The notes under the pieces are model-generated. The model was not told the origin of the DNA and searched no databases. It was given only the letters and a program-made list of their open reading frames with translations. This document shows positions 1-5,606 of a DNA stretch of 5,632 bases, one piece after another (within the stretch, counting starts at the first letter, position 1; the number at the start of each line of letters is the position of its first letter). The stretch comes from Oscillospiraceae bacterium (lineage in GTDB: Bacteria > Bacillota > Clostridia > Oscillospirales > Ruminococcaceae): assembly GCA_015067375.1 (NCBI GenBank), contig SVMQ01000160.1:1-5632 (forward strand), read 5' to 3'. Made by a program: the position numbers and the translations under genes.

Positions 1-75
1 GAAGTGGCAGACGAGGCGGACTCAAAATCCGTTGGTAGCGATACCGTGTGGGTTCGACCCCCACTACCGGCACCA
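1..75 (+). tRNA. tRNA-Leu (anticodon CAA), 5' end cut off by the window
   Basis: This is the 3' part of a leucine tRNA that reads UUG codons. The anticodon stem is 16-20 paired with 28-32, and the seven-base loop 21-27 places CAA at 23-25. A long variable arm (GGTA 34-37, loop GCGA, TACC 42-45) marks a class II tRNA. The T arm is 48-52 paired with 60-64, with loop TTCGACC. The 3' acceptor strand is 65-71, the discriminator is A72 (as expected for Leu), and CCA is encoded at 73-75. The 5' acceptor strand and the first part of the D arm lie outside the window, so the acceptor pairing could not be checked. The long variable arm together with CAA makes the identity secure. Confidence 0.95.
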
Positions 76-80
76 GAAAG

Positions 81-112
81 ACCGAGCCTTGTATTAGGCT
101 CGGTATAGTTTT
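81..112 (+). terminator. Intrinsic terminator after tRNA-Leu
   Basis: A perfect 9-bp stem (ACCGAGCCT at 81-89, AGGCTCGGT at 96-104) with a six-base loop is followed by a short T-rich run (TTTT at 109-112). It begins five bases after the encoded CCA, so it most likely ends the tRNA transcript. Confidence 0.85.
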
Positions 113-150
113 ATCTTAGACAAAAATCATGAAAAACGGAGGAAACTGCC

Positions 151-525
151 ATGACTATGAGAAAGGTCGGCTCGGTATTATGCCTGCTGGTTGCGGTGGC
201 AAGCGCTATCTTTGCATTATTCGCAAAGAACATGGGCGGCTGGTTTATGGGGCTTGCGCTGTTCAGAACGATACAGAGCGGCGGATTTATGGGCTTCATC
301 GGTAATATTTTCGGTGTGCTGTTGACGCTGGTCGGCTTTGGTTATACGGGACTCTGCGGACTTAAAGACAACGACAAAAACGCGCTCGTAAGCTCGGCAG
401 GAATGCTGGCGCTGTGCGTGGTTTCGGCGCTGTTTGCGATATTCAGCCCTGCAGTTGCATTCAGCTTTGGCGATCTTATCATCATGGTGCCACCCGCACT
501 GATACTTATTTCTTTGTTTAAGTGA
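151..525 (+). CDS. Small four-helix membrane protein of unknown function
   Basis: A 124-residue hydrophobic protein that I do not recognise. The ATG at 151 follows a GGAGG at 138-142 with an 8-base spacer, which supports both the gene and this start. Probable membrane segments are residues 5-24, about 47-69, 78-98 and 106-123. They are joined by short loops; a glycine- and phenylalanine-rich stretch at 29-46 could be re-entrant or extracellular, and a charged loop (KDNDKN) sits at 72-77. There is no cleavable signal, metal motif or enzymatic signature. It stands alone between two terminators (81-112 and 557-585). No clear promoter fits in the 38 bases between the tRNA terminator and the start, so it may depend on readthrough from the tRNA unit. 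It could be a small integral-membrane orphan or a transport accessory subunit; nothing in the sequence decides this. Confidence 0.8.
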   Translation: MTMRKVGSVLCLLVAVASAIFALFAKNMGGWFMGLALFRTIQSGGFMGFIGNIFGVLLTLVGFGYTGLCGLKDNDKNALVSSAGMLALCVVSALFAIFSPAVAFSFGDLIIMVPPALILISLFK

Positions 526-556
526 GTAAACTGTCATACGATATTCTGATACATAG

Positions 557-585
557 CGGGGTTATCGCAAGGTGGCTCCGTTTTT
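557..585 (+). terminator. Intrinsic terminator of the small membrane protein gene
   Basis: Bases 557-566 can pair with 571-580 across all ten positions, counting five G-U pairs, and are closed by a GCAA tetraloop (567-570). TTTTT follows at 581-585. The lower stem is G-C rich and the upper part is wobble-rich. Its position 31 bases after the stop codon and the GNRA loop support a real terminator. Confidence 0.7.
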
Positions 586-620
586 GTACACATCTGACCA
601 ATGTATATCACGCCTGCAAA

Positions 621-648
621 TTGCGTACAATAACGCGAACGATATAAA
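621..648 (+). promoter_or_regulatory. Candidate promoter of the flavodiiron-rubredoxin operon
   Basis: A TTGCGT (-35-like, 621-626) and a TATAAA (-10-like, 643-648) are separated by 16 bases. Transcription would start near 655, leaving a leader of about 43 bases before the ATG. The -35 overlaps an exact GCGT-acaata-ACGC dyad (623-636), which could be a repressor site. The -35 is only a moderate match, so this is a candidate and not a certainty. Confidence 0.45.
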
Positions 649-697
649 CGGCTGCAGCTTTGATATCATTACATAACTTTACGTCAAGGAGGCAATT

Positions 698-2488
698 ATG
701 AACATCACAGAAGATATCAGATACATCGGTGTGAACGATCACCGCATAGACCTGTTTGAGGGGCAGTATACCGTACCGAACGGTATGTCGTATAATTCCT
801 ACGCGATCATCGACGAAAAGATCGCGATAATGGACACGGTTGATGCCGCATTCACTCATGAATGGCTGGATAATATCCGCAACACGCTCGACGGCAGGAC
901 GCCTGATTATCTTATCGTTCAGCACATGGAGCCTGACCACTCCGCCAACATCATGAATTTCGCAAAGGCTTATCCGCAGGCTACTATCGTGTCGTCCTCG
1001 AAAGCGTTTGCAATGATGAAGAACTTCTTTTCTACTGACTTCATCGACAGACAGATGGTCGTAGCAGAGGGCAGCACGCTCTCGCTCGGAAAGCATCAGC
1101 TCACATTCGTTACGGCTCCCATGGTACACTGGCCTGAGGTCATCGTGACTTATGACAGCACGGACAAGGTGCTGTTTTCCGCTGACGGCTTCGGAAAATT
1201 CGGCGCACTGGATGTCGAGGAGGACTGGGCAGACGAGGCAAGGCGCTACTACATCGGCATCGTCGGCAAATACGGCGCTCAGGTGCAGGCGCTGTTGAAA
1301 AAGGCAGCAGGTCTTGATATACAGACCATCTGCCCGCTGCACGGCCCTGTGCTGAAAGAGGATCTCGGCTACTATCTCGGTCTTTACAACACATGGTCAG
1401 GCTATCAGCCCGAGGACGAGGGAATAGTTATTGCATACACCTCGGTCTACGGAAACACCCGAAAGGCAGTGCTGCAGCTTGAAGAAAAGCTCAGAACGAG
1501 CGGCTGTCCTAACGTCGTGGTATATGACCTTGCGCGCTGTGATATGGCACAGGCGGTCGCTGACGCATTCAGATACAGCAAGCTCGTACTTGCCACAACG
1601 ACCTACAATGCAGAAATATTCCCCTATATGCGCGAATTTATCGCACATCTGACAGAGCGCAATTTCAGAAACCGCACCGTAGCGTTTATCGAAAACGGAA
1701 GCTGGGCGCCGCTTGCTGCAAAGATAATGAAAGGTATGCTCGAAAAATGCAAGGAGCTTACTTTTGCTGACAACACTGTAAAGATACTCTCTGCGCTCAA
1801 CGAGGACAGCGCCGCACAGCTCAGCGCGCTTGCCGACGAGCTATGCATGGAATATATCGCGCGTCAGGGTACAAATGCTAACAAAAACGATATGAACGCG
1901 CTTAACAGCATCGGCTACGGTCTGTATGTCGTGACCTCCAACGATGGAAGCAAGGACAACGGTCTGATAGTCAATACGGTGACACAGGTGACCAACACGC
2001 CAAACAGGATAGCCGTCACCATCAGCAAGGAGAATTACTCGCATCATGTCATCAAGCAGACAGGAATAATGAACATCAACTGCCTTACCACGGATGCGCC
2101 GTTTGCGGTGTTTGAGAAGTTCGGCTTCCAGAGTGGCCGCAATACCGATAAGTTTGCGGACTGCACGCCGCTGCGCTCTGACAACGGGCTTGTATTCCTG
2201 CCAAGAAACATCAATGCGTTCATGTCGCTGAAGGTAGAGCAGTATGTTGACCTTGATACTCACGGTATGTTCATCTGCTCAGTGACCGAAGCCAGGGTCA
2301 TCTCAGATAAGGAGAGCATGACCTATGCCTACTACCATGAAAACGTAAAGCCGAAGCCCGATACCGAGGGCAAGAGCGGCTATGTATGTAAGATATGCGG
2401 TTATGTCTATGAGGGAGATACGCTCCCCGACGACATAATCTGTCCCCTTTGCAAACACGGCGCTGCCGATTTTGAAAAAATCAATTAA
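698..2488 (+). CDS. fprA: Multidomain flavodiiron protein (O2/NO reductase) with flavin-reductase-like and rubredoxin-like domains
   Basis: A 596-residue cytoplasmic flavodiiron protein of the type that reduces O2 to water and/or NO to N2O, protecting anaerobes. Residues 1-240 form the metallo-beta-lactamase-like diiron domain, with all expected ligands visible: H76-x-E78-x-D80-H81, H144, D163 and H215. Residues about 243-385 are a flavodoxin domain with the FMN loop TSVYGNT at 248-254. Residues about 398-550 resemble the flavin reductase-like, FMN-binding split-barrel domain. The C-terminus (562-596) is a rubredoxin-like iron site with cysteines 564, 567, 582 and 585. Only 14 residues separate the two CxxC pairs, as in short rubrerythrin-type sites rather than classical rubredoxin (about 29). 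The core-only enzyme is about 400 residues, so the extra length is the electron-entry module. The ATG follows AAGGAGG (686-692) with a 5-base spacer. A rubredoxin gene follows in the operon. Substrate preference between O2 and NO cannot be read from the sequence. Confidence 0.95.
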   Translation: MNITEDIRYIGVNDHRIDLFEGQYTVPNGMSYNSYAIIDEKIAIMDTVDAAFTHEWLDNIRNTLDGRTPDYLIVQHMEPDHSANIMNFAKAYPQATIVSSSKAFAMMKNFFSTDFIDRQMVVAEGSTLSLGKHQLTFVTAPMVHWPEVIVTYDSTDKVLFSADGFGKFGALDVEEDWADEARRYYIGIVGKYGAQVQALLKKAAGLDIQTICPLHGPVLKEDLGYYLGLYNTWSGYQPEDEGIVIAYTSVYGNTRKAVLQLEEKLRTSGCPNVVVYDLARCDMAQAVADAFRYSKLVLATTTYNAEIFPYMREFIAHLTERNFRNRTVAFIENGSWAPLAAKIMKGMLEKCKELTFADNTVKILSALNEDSAAQLSALADELCMEYIARQGTNANKNDMNALNSIGYGLYVVTSNDGSKDNGLIVNTVTQVTNTPNRIAVTISKENYSHHVIKQTGIMNINCLTTDAPFAVFEKFGFQSGRNTDKFADCTPLRSDNGLVFLPRNINAFMSLKVEQYVDLDTHGMFICSVTEARVISDKESMTYAYYHENVKPKPDTEGKSGYVCKICGYVYEGDTLPDDIICPLCKHGAADFEKIN

Positions 2489-2503
2489 ACGGAGGAAAAC
2501 ACT

Positions 2504-2665
2504 ATGAAAAAGTATGTATGTGACACTTGCGGCTGGGTATACGATGAGGAACTCGGCGCACCCGAGCTTGGCATTGCACCTGGCACGAAATTCGAGGATC
2601 TTCCCGAGGATTTCGAGTGTCCCCTGTGTGGCGTGGGCAAGGATATGTTCAGCGAAGAGGCATAA
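2504..2665 (+). CDS. Rubredoxin
   Basis: A 53-residue classical rubredoxin, a one-iron electron carrier in the cytoplasm. Iron ligands are C6 and C9 (CDTCGWVYD) and C39 and C42 ([11 protein letters not shown]), with the usual 29 residues between the pairs. The aromatic core residues Y4, W11, Y13, F30 and F49 are present. The position before the second CxxC pair reads [11 protein letters not shown], where many rubredoxins have Trp in place of this Phe. The start ATG has GGAGG at 2491-2495 with an 8-base spacer, 15 bases after the flavodiiron stop codon, so the two genes are almost certainly cotranscribed. It probably passes electrons from an NAD(P)H:rubredoxin reductase, not seen here, to the flavodiiron protein. 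It ends just before a strong terminator. Confidence 0.96.
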   Translation: MKKYVCDTCGWVYDEELGAPELGIAPGTKFEDLPEDFECPLCGVGKDMFSEEA

Positions 2666-2670
2666 AAATT

Positions 2671-2699
2671 ACAGGCTCGTGATAAACGAGCCTGTTTTG
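2671..2699. terminator. Bidirectional intrinsic terminator between convergent operons
   Basis: A perfect 10-bp inverted repeat (ACAGGCTCGT 2671-2680, ACGAGCCTGT 2686-2695) with a five-base loop. On the + strand it is followed by a T run (2695-2698); on the - strand the stem is followed by AATTTTT (complement of 2664-2670). It sits between the rubredoxin stop codon (2665) and the esterase stop codon (2712), so it can end both operons. Confidence 0.92.
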
Positions 2700-2711
2700 T
2701 TATATAAGGGA

Positions 2712-4016
2712 TCAGAACGCTCCAAGTTCCTTTATCTTGCCTATCAGCACATCTGCGATCTCATACTGTACGCATATCTTGGGATGCGCGTCTGAGCCGT
2801 AGTCCTCTTCCTTTGTGACGTATGGAAGCAGCAGGCTGTGTATCTTGTCGTCGCCTGTTTCCGCGGAAAATCTCTCTATCGCGCGCTCTATCTGCGGCAG
2901 CCTTGACTGCCAGTAGTCACAGATGCAGCAAAGTATCACAGCATCGGGATTTTTCTGCCTTATCTGTGCCAGCAGTTCATAATACCTGTTTTCATACAGC
3001 TCATAATAGCTGTCGTCAAGATTGATGTAGTAGGAGTCGTTTGCTCCGAGGTTTACTACAACGAGCTGCGGCTTGCGTGAAAAGCTGTATTCCTCATCTG
3101 AAAGGAACACATCCGTTTTCGGGTAGATATCAGACGCAACATAGTCGCAGGTGCGCGAGTCTGTCAGTCCCATGCCCGAAACGCATATCATGCTGTAGTC
3201 AACGCCAAGCTCCCTTGCCGCTATGGAAGCATAGGTCAGATAGCCGTTTTCCTCGGATGTGTCAAAGCCGTGCGACAGCTCACCCTCGTTTCCGTAGCCT
3301 GCGGTGATGGAGTCACCGAAAAACTCGATATAGCCATCTGTCAGTGGAACTATATCCAATGTATCTCCCACGCCTGCTTCAAGGGAAGTGATGCCTGCCG
3401 TGCCGAATTGCTGCTCGGTCAGTTTTACGATAGTTATCTGAGCCTCGACGGGCTGCTCGCTCTCAAACAGCTGATATGTTGCACGCTCGCTGTCGAGAGG
3501 GAAGCGGCGATACGGCTCGATGCTGTCATCGAGATAGACAGCCACCCATGCCCTGTGAAGCTCGTCATAGCAGTATTCCGCGCTGCTTACCAGCTCGGCT
3601 TTAAGCGATGTGCCGCAGAAATCGAATCTCAGCCCTGAACAGCTGTGATTGAAATACAGCACATCGTCCTGCAGCAATGTTCTTCCAACGCTGTACTGTG
3701 ACAGCTCTGATGCGCCGTACAGCCTCGGCTCGGCAGGAGCTTGGGGGGCAGCTGTTTCAGTGGTGTCAGGCAGCGTAGTCTGCACCTGCTCGGTCTCGGG
3801 GGCGGGTAGTATTATCTCAGGAAACGAAACGTCGTCCGATGCTTCCTGTGATATCTCCTTACTGTCAGCACTGTCGGTAGTCTGCTCGGCTTGTGCGGTC
3901 TCGGCTGTTTCTGTTTTTTCAGAGGAGCCTGACGTACAGGAACAAAGCATAGCTGCCGACAATACAGTGCATAATGCCGCTGACATTATTCTGCGGATAT
4001 CAGTCAACACGTTCAT
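2712..4016 (-). CDS. Secreted lipoprotein esterase, SGNH/GDSL type, resembling carbohydrate esterase family 2
   Basis: A 434-residue exported lipoprotein that probably removes acetyl groups from plant or host polysaccharides outside the cell. The N-terminus has basic residues, a hydrophobic stretch and a lipobox LCSC with the lipidated cysteine at residue 27. Residues 28-95 are a Ser/Thr/Glu/Ala/Pro-rich linker. Residues about 98-225 look like the beta-sandwich domain that precedes the catalytic domain in CE2 enzymes. The SGNH domain follows: FFGDSITAGYGN with nucleophile S236, an SGMG block near 280-283, NLGAND with G324 and N326, and SDAHP with D409 and H411. All catalytic positions are present. 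ATG 4016 overlaps the end of the upstream gene by 17 bases; GGAGG at 4024-4020 is only 3 bases away. A GTG at 4010 has a 9-base spacer and could be used instead. An in-frame TTG further upstream (4037) lies 5' of the GGAGG and is unlikely. The exact substrate is inferred only from the family. Confidence 0.88.
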   Translation of the reverse strand: MNVLTDIRRIMSAALCTVLSAAMLCSCTSGSSEKTETAETAQAEQTTDSADSKEISQEASDDVSFPEIILPAPETEQVQTTLPDTTETAAPQAPAEPRLYGASELSQYSVGRTLLQDDVLYFNHSCSGLRFDFCGTSLKAELVSSAEYCYDELHRAWVAVYLDDSIEPYRRFPLDSERATYQLFESEQPVEAQITIVKLTEQQFGTAGITSLEAGVGDTLDIVPLTDGYIEFFGDSITAGYGNEGELSHGFDTSEENGYLTYASIAARELGVDYSMICVSGMGLTDSRTCDYVASDIYPKTDVFLSDEEYSFSRKPQLVVVNLGANDSYYINLDDSYYELYENRYYELLAQIRQKNPDAVILCCICDYWQSRLPQIERAIERFSAETGDDKIHSLLLPYVTKEEDYGSDAHPKICVQYEIADVLIGKIKELGAF

Positions 4017-5439
4017 AGTCCTCCATCTCGAAATCAAGGCTCACTGTGGTCTTGTTGCCGCTTGCAGTGAGTATCATCTCAGTAAAGGGCACGAAGTGAT
4101 AAAGGTCGACGTCCTCATACTTCGCGCGAAGCTCGGGACTGTCGTAATACTTATCTTCCAGAGTGGAGTAATCTATTTCATAGCTGTCGAAATCAAGCTG
4201 GCTGTAATGATTGAAGTACATATCCCACGCATTGTCTGCTACGCTGATAAGCTGCTGCCAGTATGCCTTGGTGATGCAGTCGTGTCTGTAAAGATCGCTC
4301 ATTGAACTGATGCCTATCATATCGCACAGATAATCGCTCTGCGTTTCATATCCGAAATAGTAGTCATGTGAGCAGTTTGCGCTGCCCTTCCATGTTGCGC
4401 TGGAATAGTGACCCTCCGCTGCATGACCCTGATACGCAACGAAGCAGTAGGGATCTATCGTCGCGTCAATAAACACTTCGTCATCAACGACGCTCCATGT
4501 GAACTTGATCTTGCCGTCATAATAGAAATATCTCGGATCTGTCTTTGAGCGCTTTTCGGATACTATGTCAGAGTAGATATAGCCTGTTCCGTCATTGTTG
4601 AAAACTATATGCTCATAGCAATTCTTCTGCAGCTCTCTCTTCCAGTGACCCATTACCTGCAGAACGAATGGCATCTCAGGTACTTCTATCTCTTCTGTCG
4701 GCGCTTCGGATGTTGCCTGCTCCTCGGTTTCGGGAACGGGCACGAGCGCTTCGCTTGTATCTACAAGGAGGAACGCGGGTATCTCGTTGTTTTCGGTGGT
4801 CTCAGTCGTTGGTGTGTAGCTGCCGTCATTATAGCTTTTGTATACGCTCTTGTAGCTGTCGAAGCCCTCGTCGAAAAGCTCGGATATCATATCGGCGGCA
4901 TCGTCAGCGTCGTTTGTGCCATCGTTCAGCACGCTGATTATATAGCGCTCAAGAACCTTTTCGCACTCTTCGTCGGGGAGCTGCTCGCTGAGCGCGTAAG
5001 CGGTCTTGTAGTCCTCTTTTTCAAGCGCCTTGCGCATATCGTTAATTGTCGGCACATCTTTGAAGCTGTTCCATACGAACAGGAATGCAGCAGCGCCTGC
5101 CGCCAACGTTACAGTTATCGGTAATATCACTTTGAGTGGGTTGCGCTTTCTGCGCACAGGTTGTGCAGCGCTGTTGTTCTTAGACTGAGGTGTCATCTGA
5201 GGCAGTGGTTTCACCTGAGGCTGAGGTGCTGCCTGAGGCTGAGGTGCTGCCTGAGGCTGAGAAGCTGCCTGAGGTTGGGGAACTGTCTGAGGCTGAGGTG
5301 TTGCCTGAGGCTGTGGTGCTGCCTGAGGCTGAGAAATAAGCTGCGTAGGAGCATCATCCAAAGACAATACAGGCGCACCGCACTGGATGCAGAATTTACT
5401 GTTTTCACGAAGCTCGGCACTGCATTTTATACAAAACAT
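4000..5439 (-). CDS. Zinc-ribbon, Q-P repeat, single-pass membrane protein with a large extracellular region
   Basis: A 479-residue protein of unknown role. Residues 3-20 are a zinc ribbon (C3, C6, C17, C20). Residues about 37-84 are a linker of hexapeptides close to QPQAAP. A basic cluster, RRKR 96-99, precedes one transmembrane helix at 102-123, so the zinc ribbon should be cytoplasmic and the rest outside. Outside are a helical segment (131-203), a Thr/Glu/Pro-rich linker (209-255) and a segment at about 264-328 (GHWK, VFNNDGTGYIYS, KFTWSVVDDEVFI) that resembles small lipocalin/calycin-like barrels. An aromatic and acidic C-terminal part (about 380-479) is unassigned. Start choice: the ATG at 5439 has AAGGTG at 5450-5445 and puts the zinc ribbon at the N-terminus; the open frame further upstream lacks a comparable site. 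It overlaps the esterase gene by 17 bases. Zinc-ribbon plus transmembrane proteins of this layout are common in Firmicutes and mostly uncharacterised. No catalytic motif is seen. Confidence 0.88.
   Translation of the reverse strand: MFCIKCSAELRENSKFCIQCGAPVLSLDDAPTQLISQPQAAPQPQATPQPQTVPQPQAASQPQAAPQPQAAPQPQVKPLPQMTPQSKNNSAAQPVRRKRNPLKVILPITVTLAAGAAAFLFVWNSFKDVPTINDMRKALEKEDYKTAYALSEQLPDEECEKVLERYIISVLNDGTNDADDAADMISELFDEGFDSYKSVYKSYNDGSYTPTTETTENNEIPAFLLVDTSEALVPVPETEEQATSEAPTEEIEVPEMPFVLQVMGHWKRELQKNCYEHIVFNNDGTGYIYSDIVSEKRSKTDPRYFYYDGKIKFTWSVVDDEVFIDATIDPYCFVAYQGHAAEGHYSSATWKGSANCSHDYYFGYETQSDYLCDMIGISSMSDLYRHDCITKAYWQQLISVADNAWDMYFNHYSQLDFDSYEIDYSTLEDKYYDSPELRAKYEDVDLYHFVPFTEMILTASGNKTTVSLDFEMEDYERVD
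4020..4024 (-). promoter_or_regulatory. Ribosome binding site of the esterase, inside the upstream coding sequence
   Basis: GGAGG on the - strand lies within the last codons of the zinc-ribbon membrane protein (Met-Glu-Asp). It is 3 bases before ATG 4016 and 9 bases before GTG 4010. The overlap implies translational coupling and leaves the exact start open between these two codons. Confidence 0.65.
5214..5339 (-). repeat. Seven-copy 18-bp in-frame tandem repeat encoding the Q-P linker
   Basis: Seven consecutive 18-base units start at 5214, 5232, 5250, 5268, 5286, 5304 and 5322, read on the + strand as CCTGAGGCTGAGGTGCTG with few changes. The first two copies are identical. Two decayed units are visible at 5178-5213. 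Each unit encodes six residues close to QPQAAP in the membrane protein. Copy changes of 18 bases keep the frame and would only alter linker length. Confidence 0.93.
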
Positions 5440-5495
5440 AATTATCACCTTTTCTATAAAACTGTCAATAAGTAAGTGTCGTGACCGACCGTTTA

Positions 5496-5524
5496 ATTGT
5501 AACATTTTCCTCTCAAAATGTCAA
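5496..5524 (-). promoter_or_regulatory. Promoter of the zinc-ribbon membrane protein-esterase operon
   Basis: Reading the - strand, TTGACA (5524-5519) is followed by a 17-base spacer and TACAAT (5501-5496), one mismatch from the sigma-A consensus. Transcription would start near 5489, giving a leader of about 50 bases before the ATG at 5439. No terminator separates the two genes of the operon. Confidence 0.85.
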
Positions 5525-5528
5525 TACA

Positions 5529-5539
5529 TGACCGCGTCA
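5529..5539. promoter_or_regulatory. Candidate shared operator between divergent promoters
   Basis: The inverted repeat TGAC-cgc-GTCA is centred at 5534. The two divergent -35 boxes (5519-5524 and 5543-5548) have their midpoint at 5533.5, so the palindrome sits almost exactly between them. A related TGACCG occurs at 5482-5487, just downstream of the - strand start site. The half-sites are only four bases, so this is suggestive only. Confidence 0.35.
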
Positions 5540-5542
5540 GTC

Positions 5543-5571
5543 TTGACATATCAGTGAATAAATGTTATAAT
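5543..5571 (+). promoter_or_regulatory. Consensus promoter of the rightward zinc-ribbon gene
   Basis: A perfect TTGACA (5543-5548), a 17-base spacer and a perfect TATAAT (5566-5571) match the vegetative sigma-A consensus at every position. The expected start is near 5578, about 29 bases before the ATG at 5607. Confidence 0.92.
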
Positions 5572-5606
5572 CTCAATGTTCAATATTACGAAACAGAGGT
5601 GTATTT

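Noticed and set aside
608..1342. 244-residue open frame antisense to the flavodiiron gene
   Set aside because: It lies wholly opposite a gene with intact motifs, its protein has no recognisable domain, and no convincing ribosome binding site is seen. It is a codon-bias shadow.
2514..2795. 93-residue open frame on the + strand overlapping the rubredoxin
   Set aside because: It is out of frame with a rubredoxin whose four cysteines and spacing are all correct, and it runs through the terminator.
4017..4037. Longer esterase form starting at TTG 4037
   Set aside because: The GGAGG lies inside this extension, so it should serve a start downstream; the extension also adds residues before a normal lipoprotein signal.
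3649..4305. 218-residue open frame on the + strand spanning both - strand genes, with Ser/Val-rich hydrophobic stretches
   Set aside because: The hydrophobic look comes from reading the Glu/Thr/Ser-rich linker codons in reverse. It crosses the overlap of two well-supported genes and has no family signature.
5214..5339. CRISPR-like array
   Set aside because: The 18-bp units are directly adjacent with no unique spacers, stay in frame, and encode a repetitive linker.
5463..5468. Second TTGACA on the - strand as another promoter
   Set aside because: A -10 box at the right distance would fall at about 5440-5445, overlapping the ribosome binding site and start, and no good -10 sequence is there.
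5161..5475. Leucine/arginine/cysteine repeat protein on the + strand (CLRLR-like)
   Set aside because: It is the antisense reading of the 18-bp array that encodes the Q-P linker.
5440..5505. Upstream extension of the zinc-ribbon membrane protein to 5505
   Set aside because: It would place about 22 residues before the zinc ribbon and would start close to the predicted transcription start. The ATG at 5439 has its own ribosome binding site.
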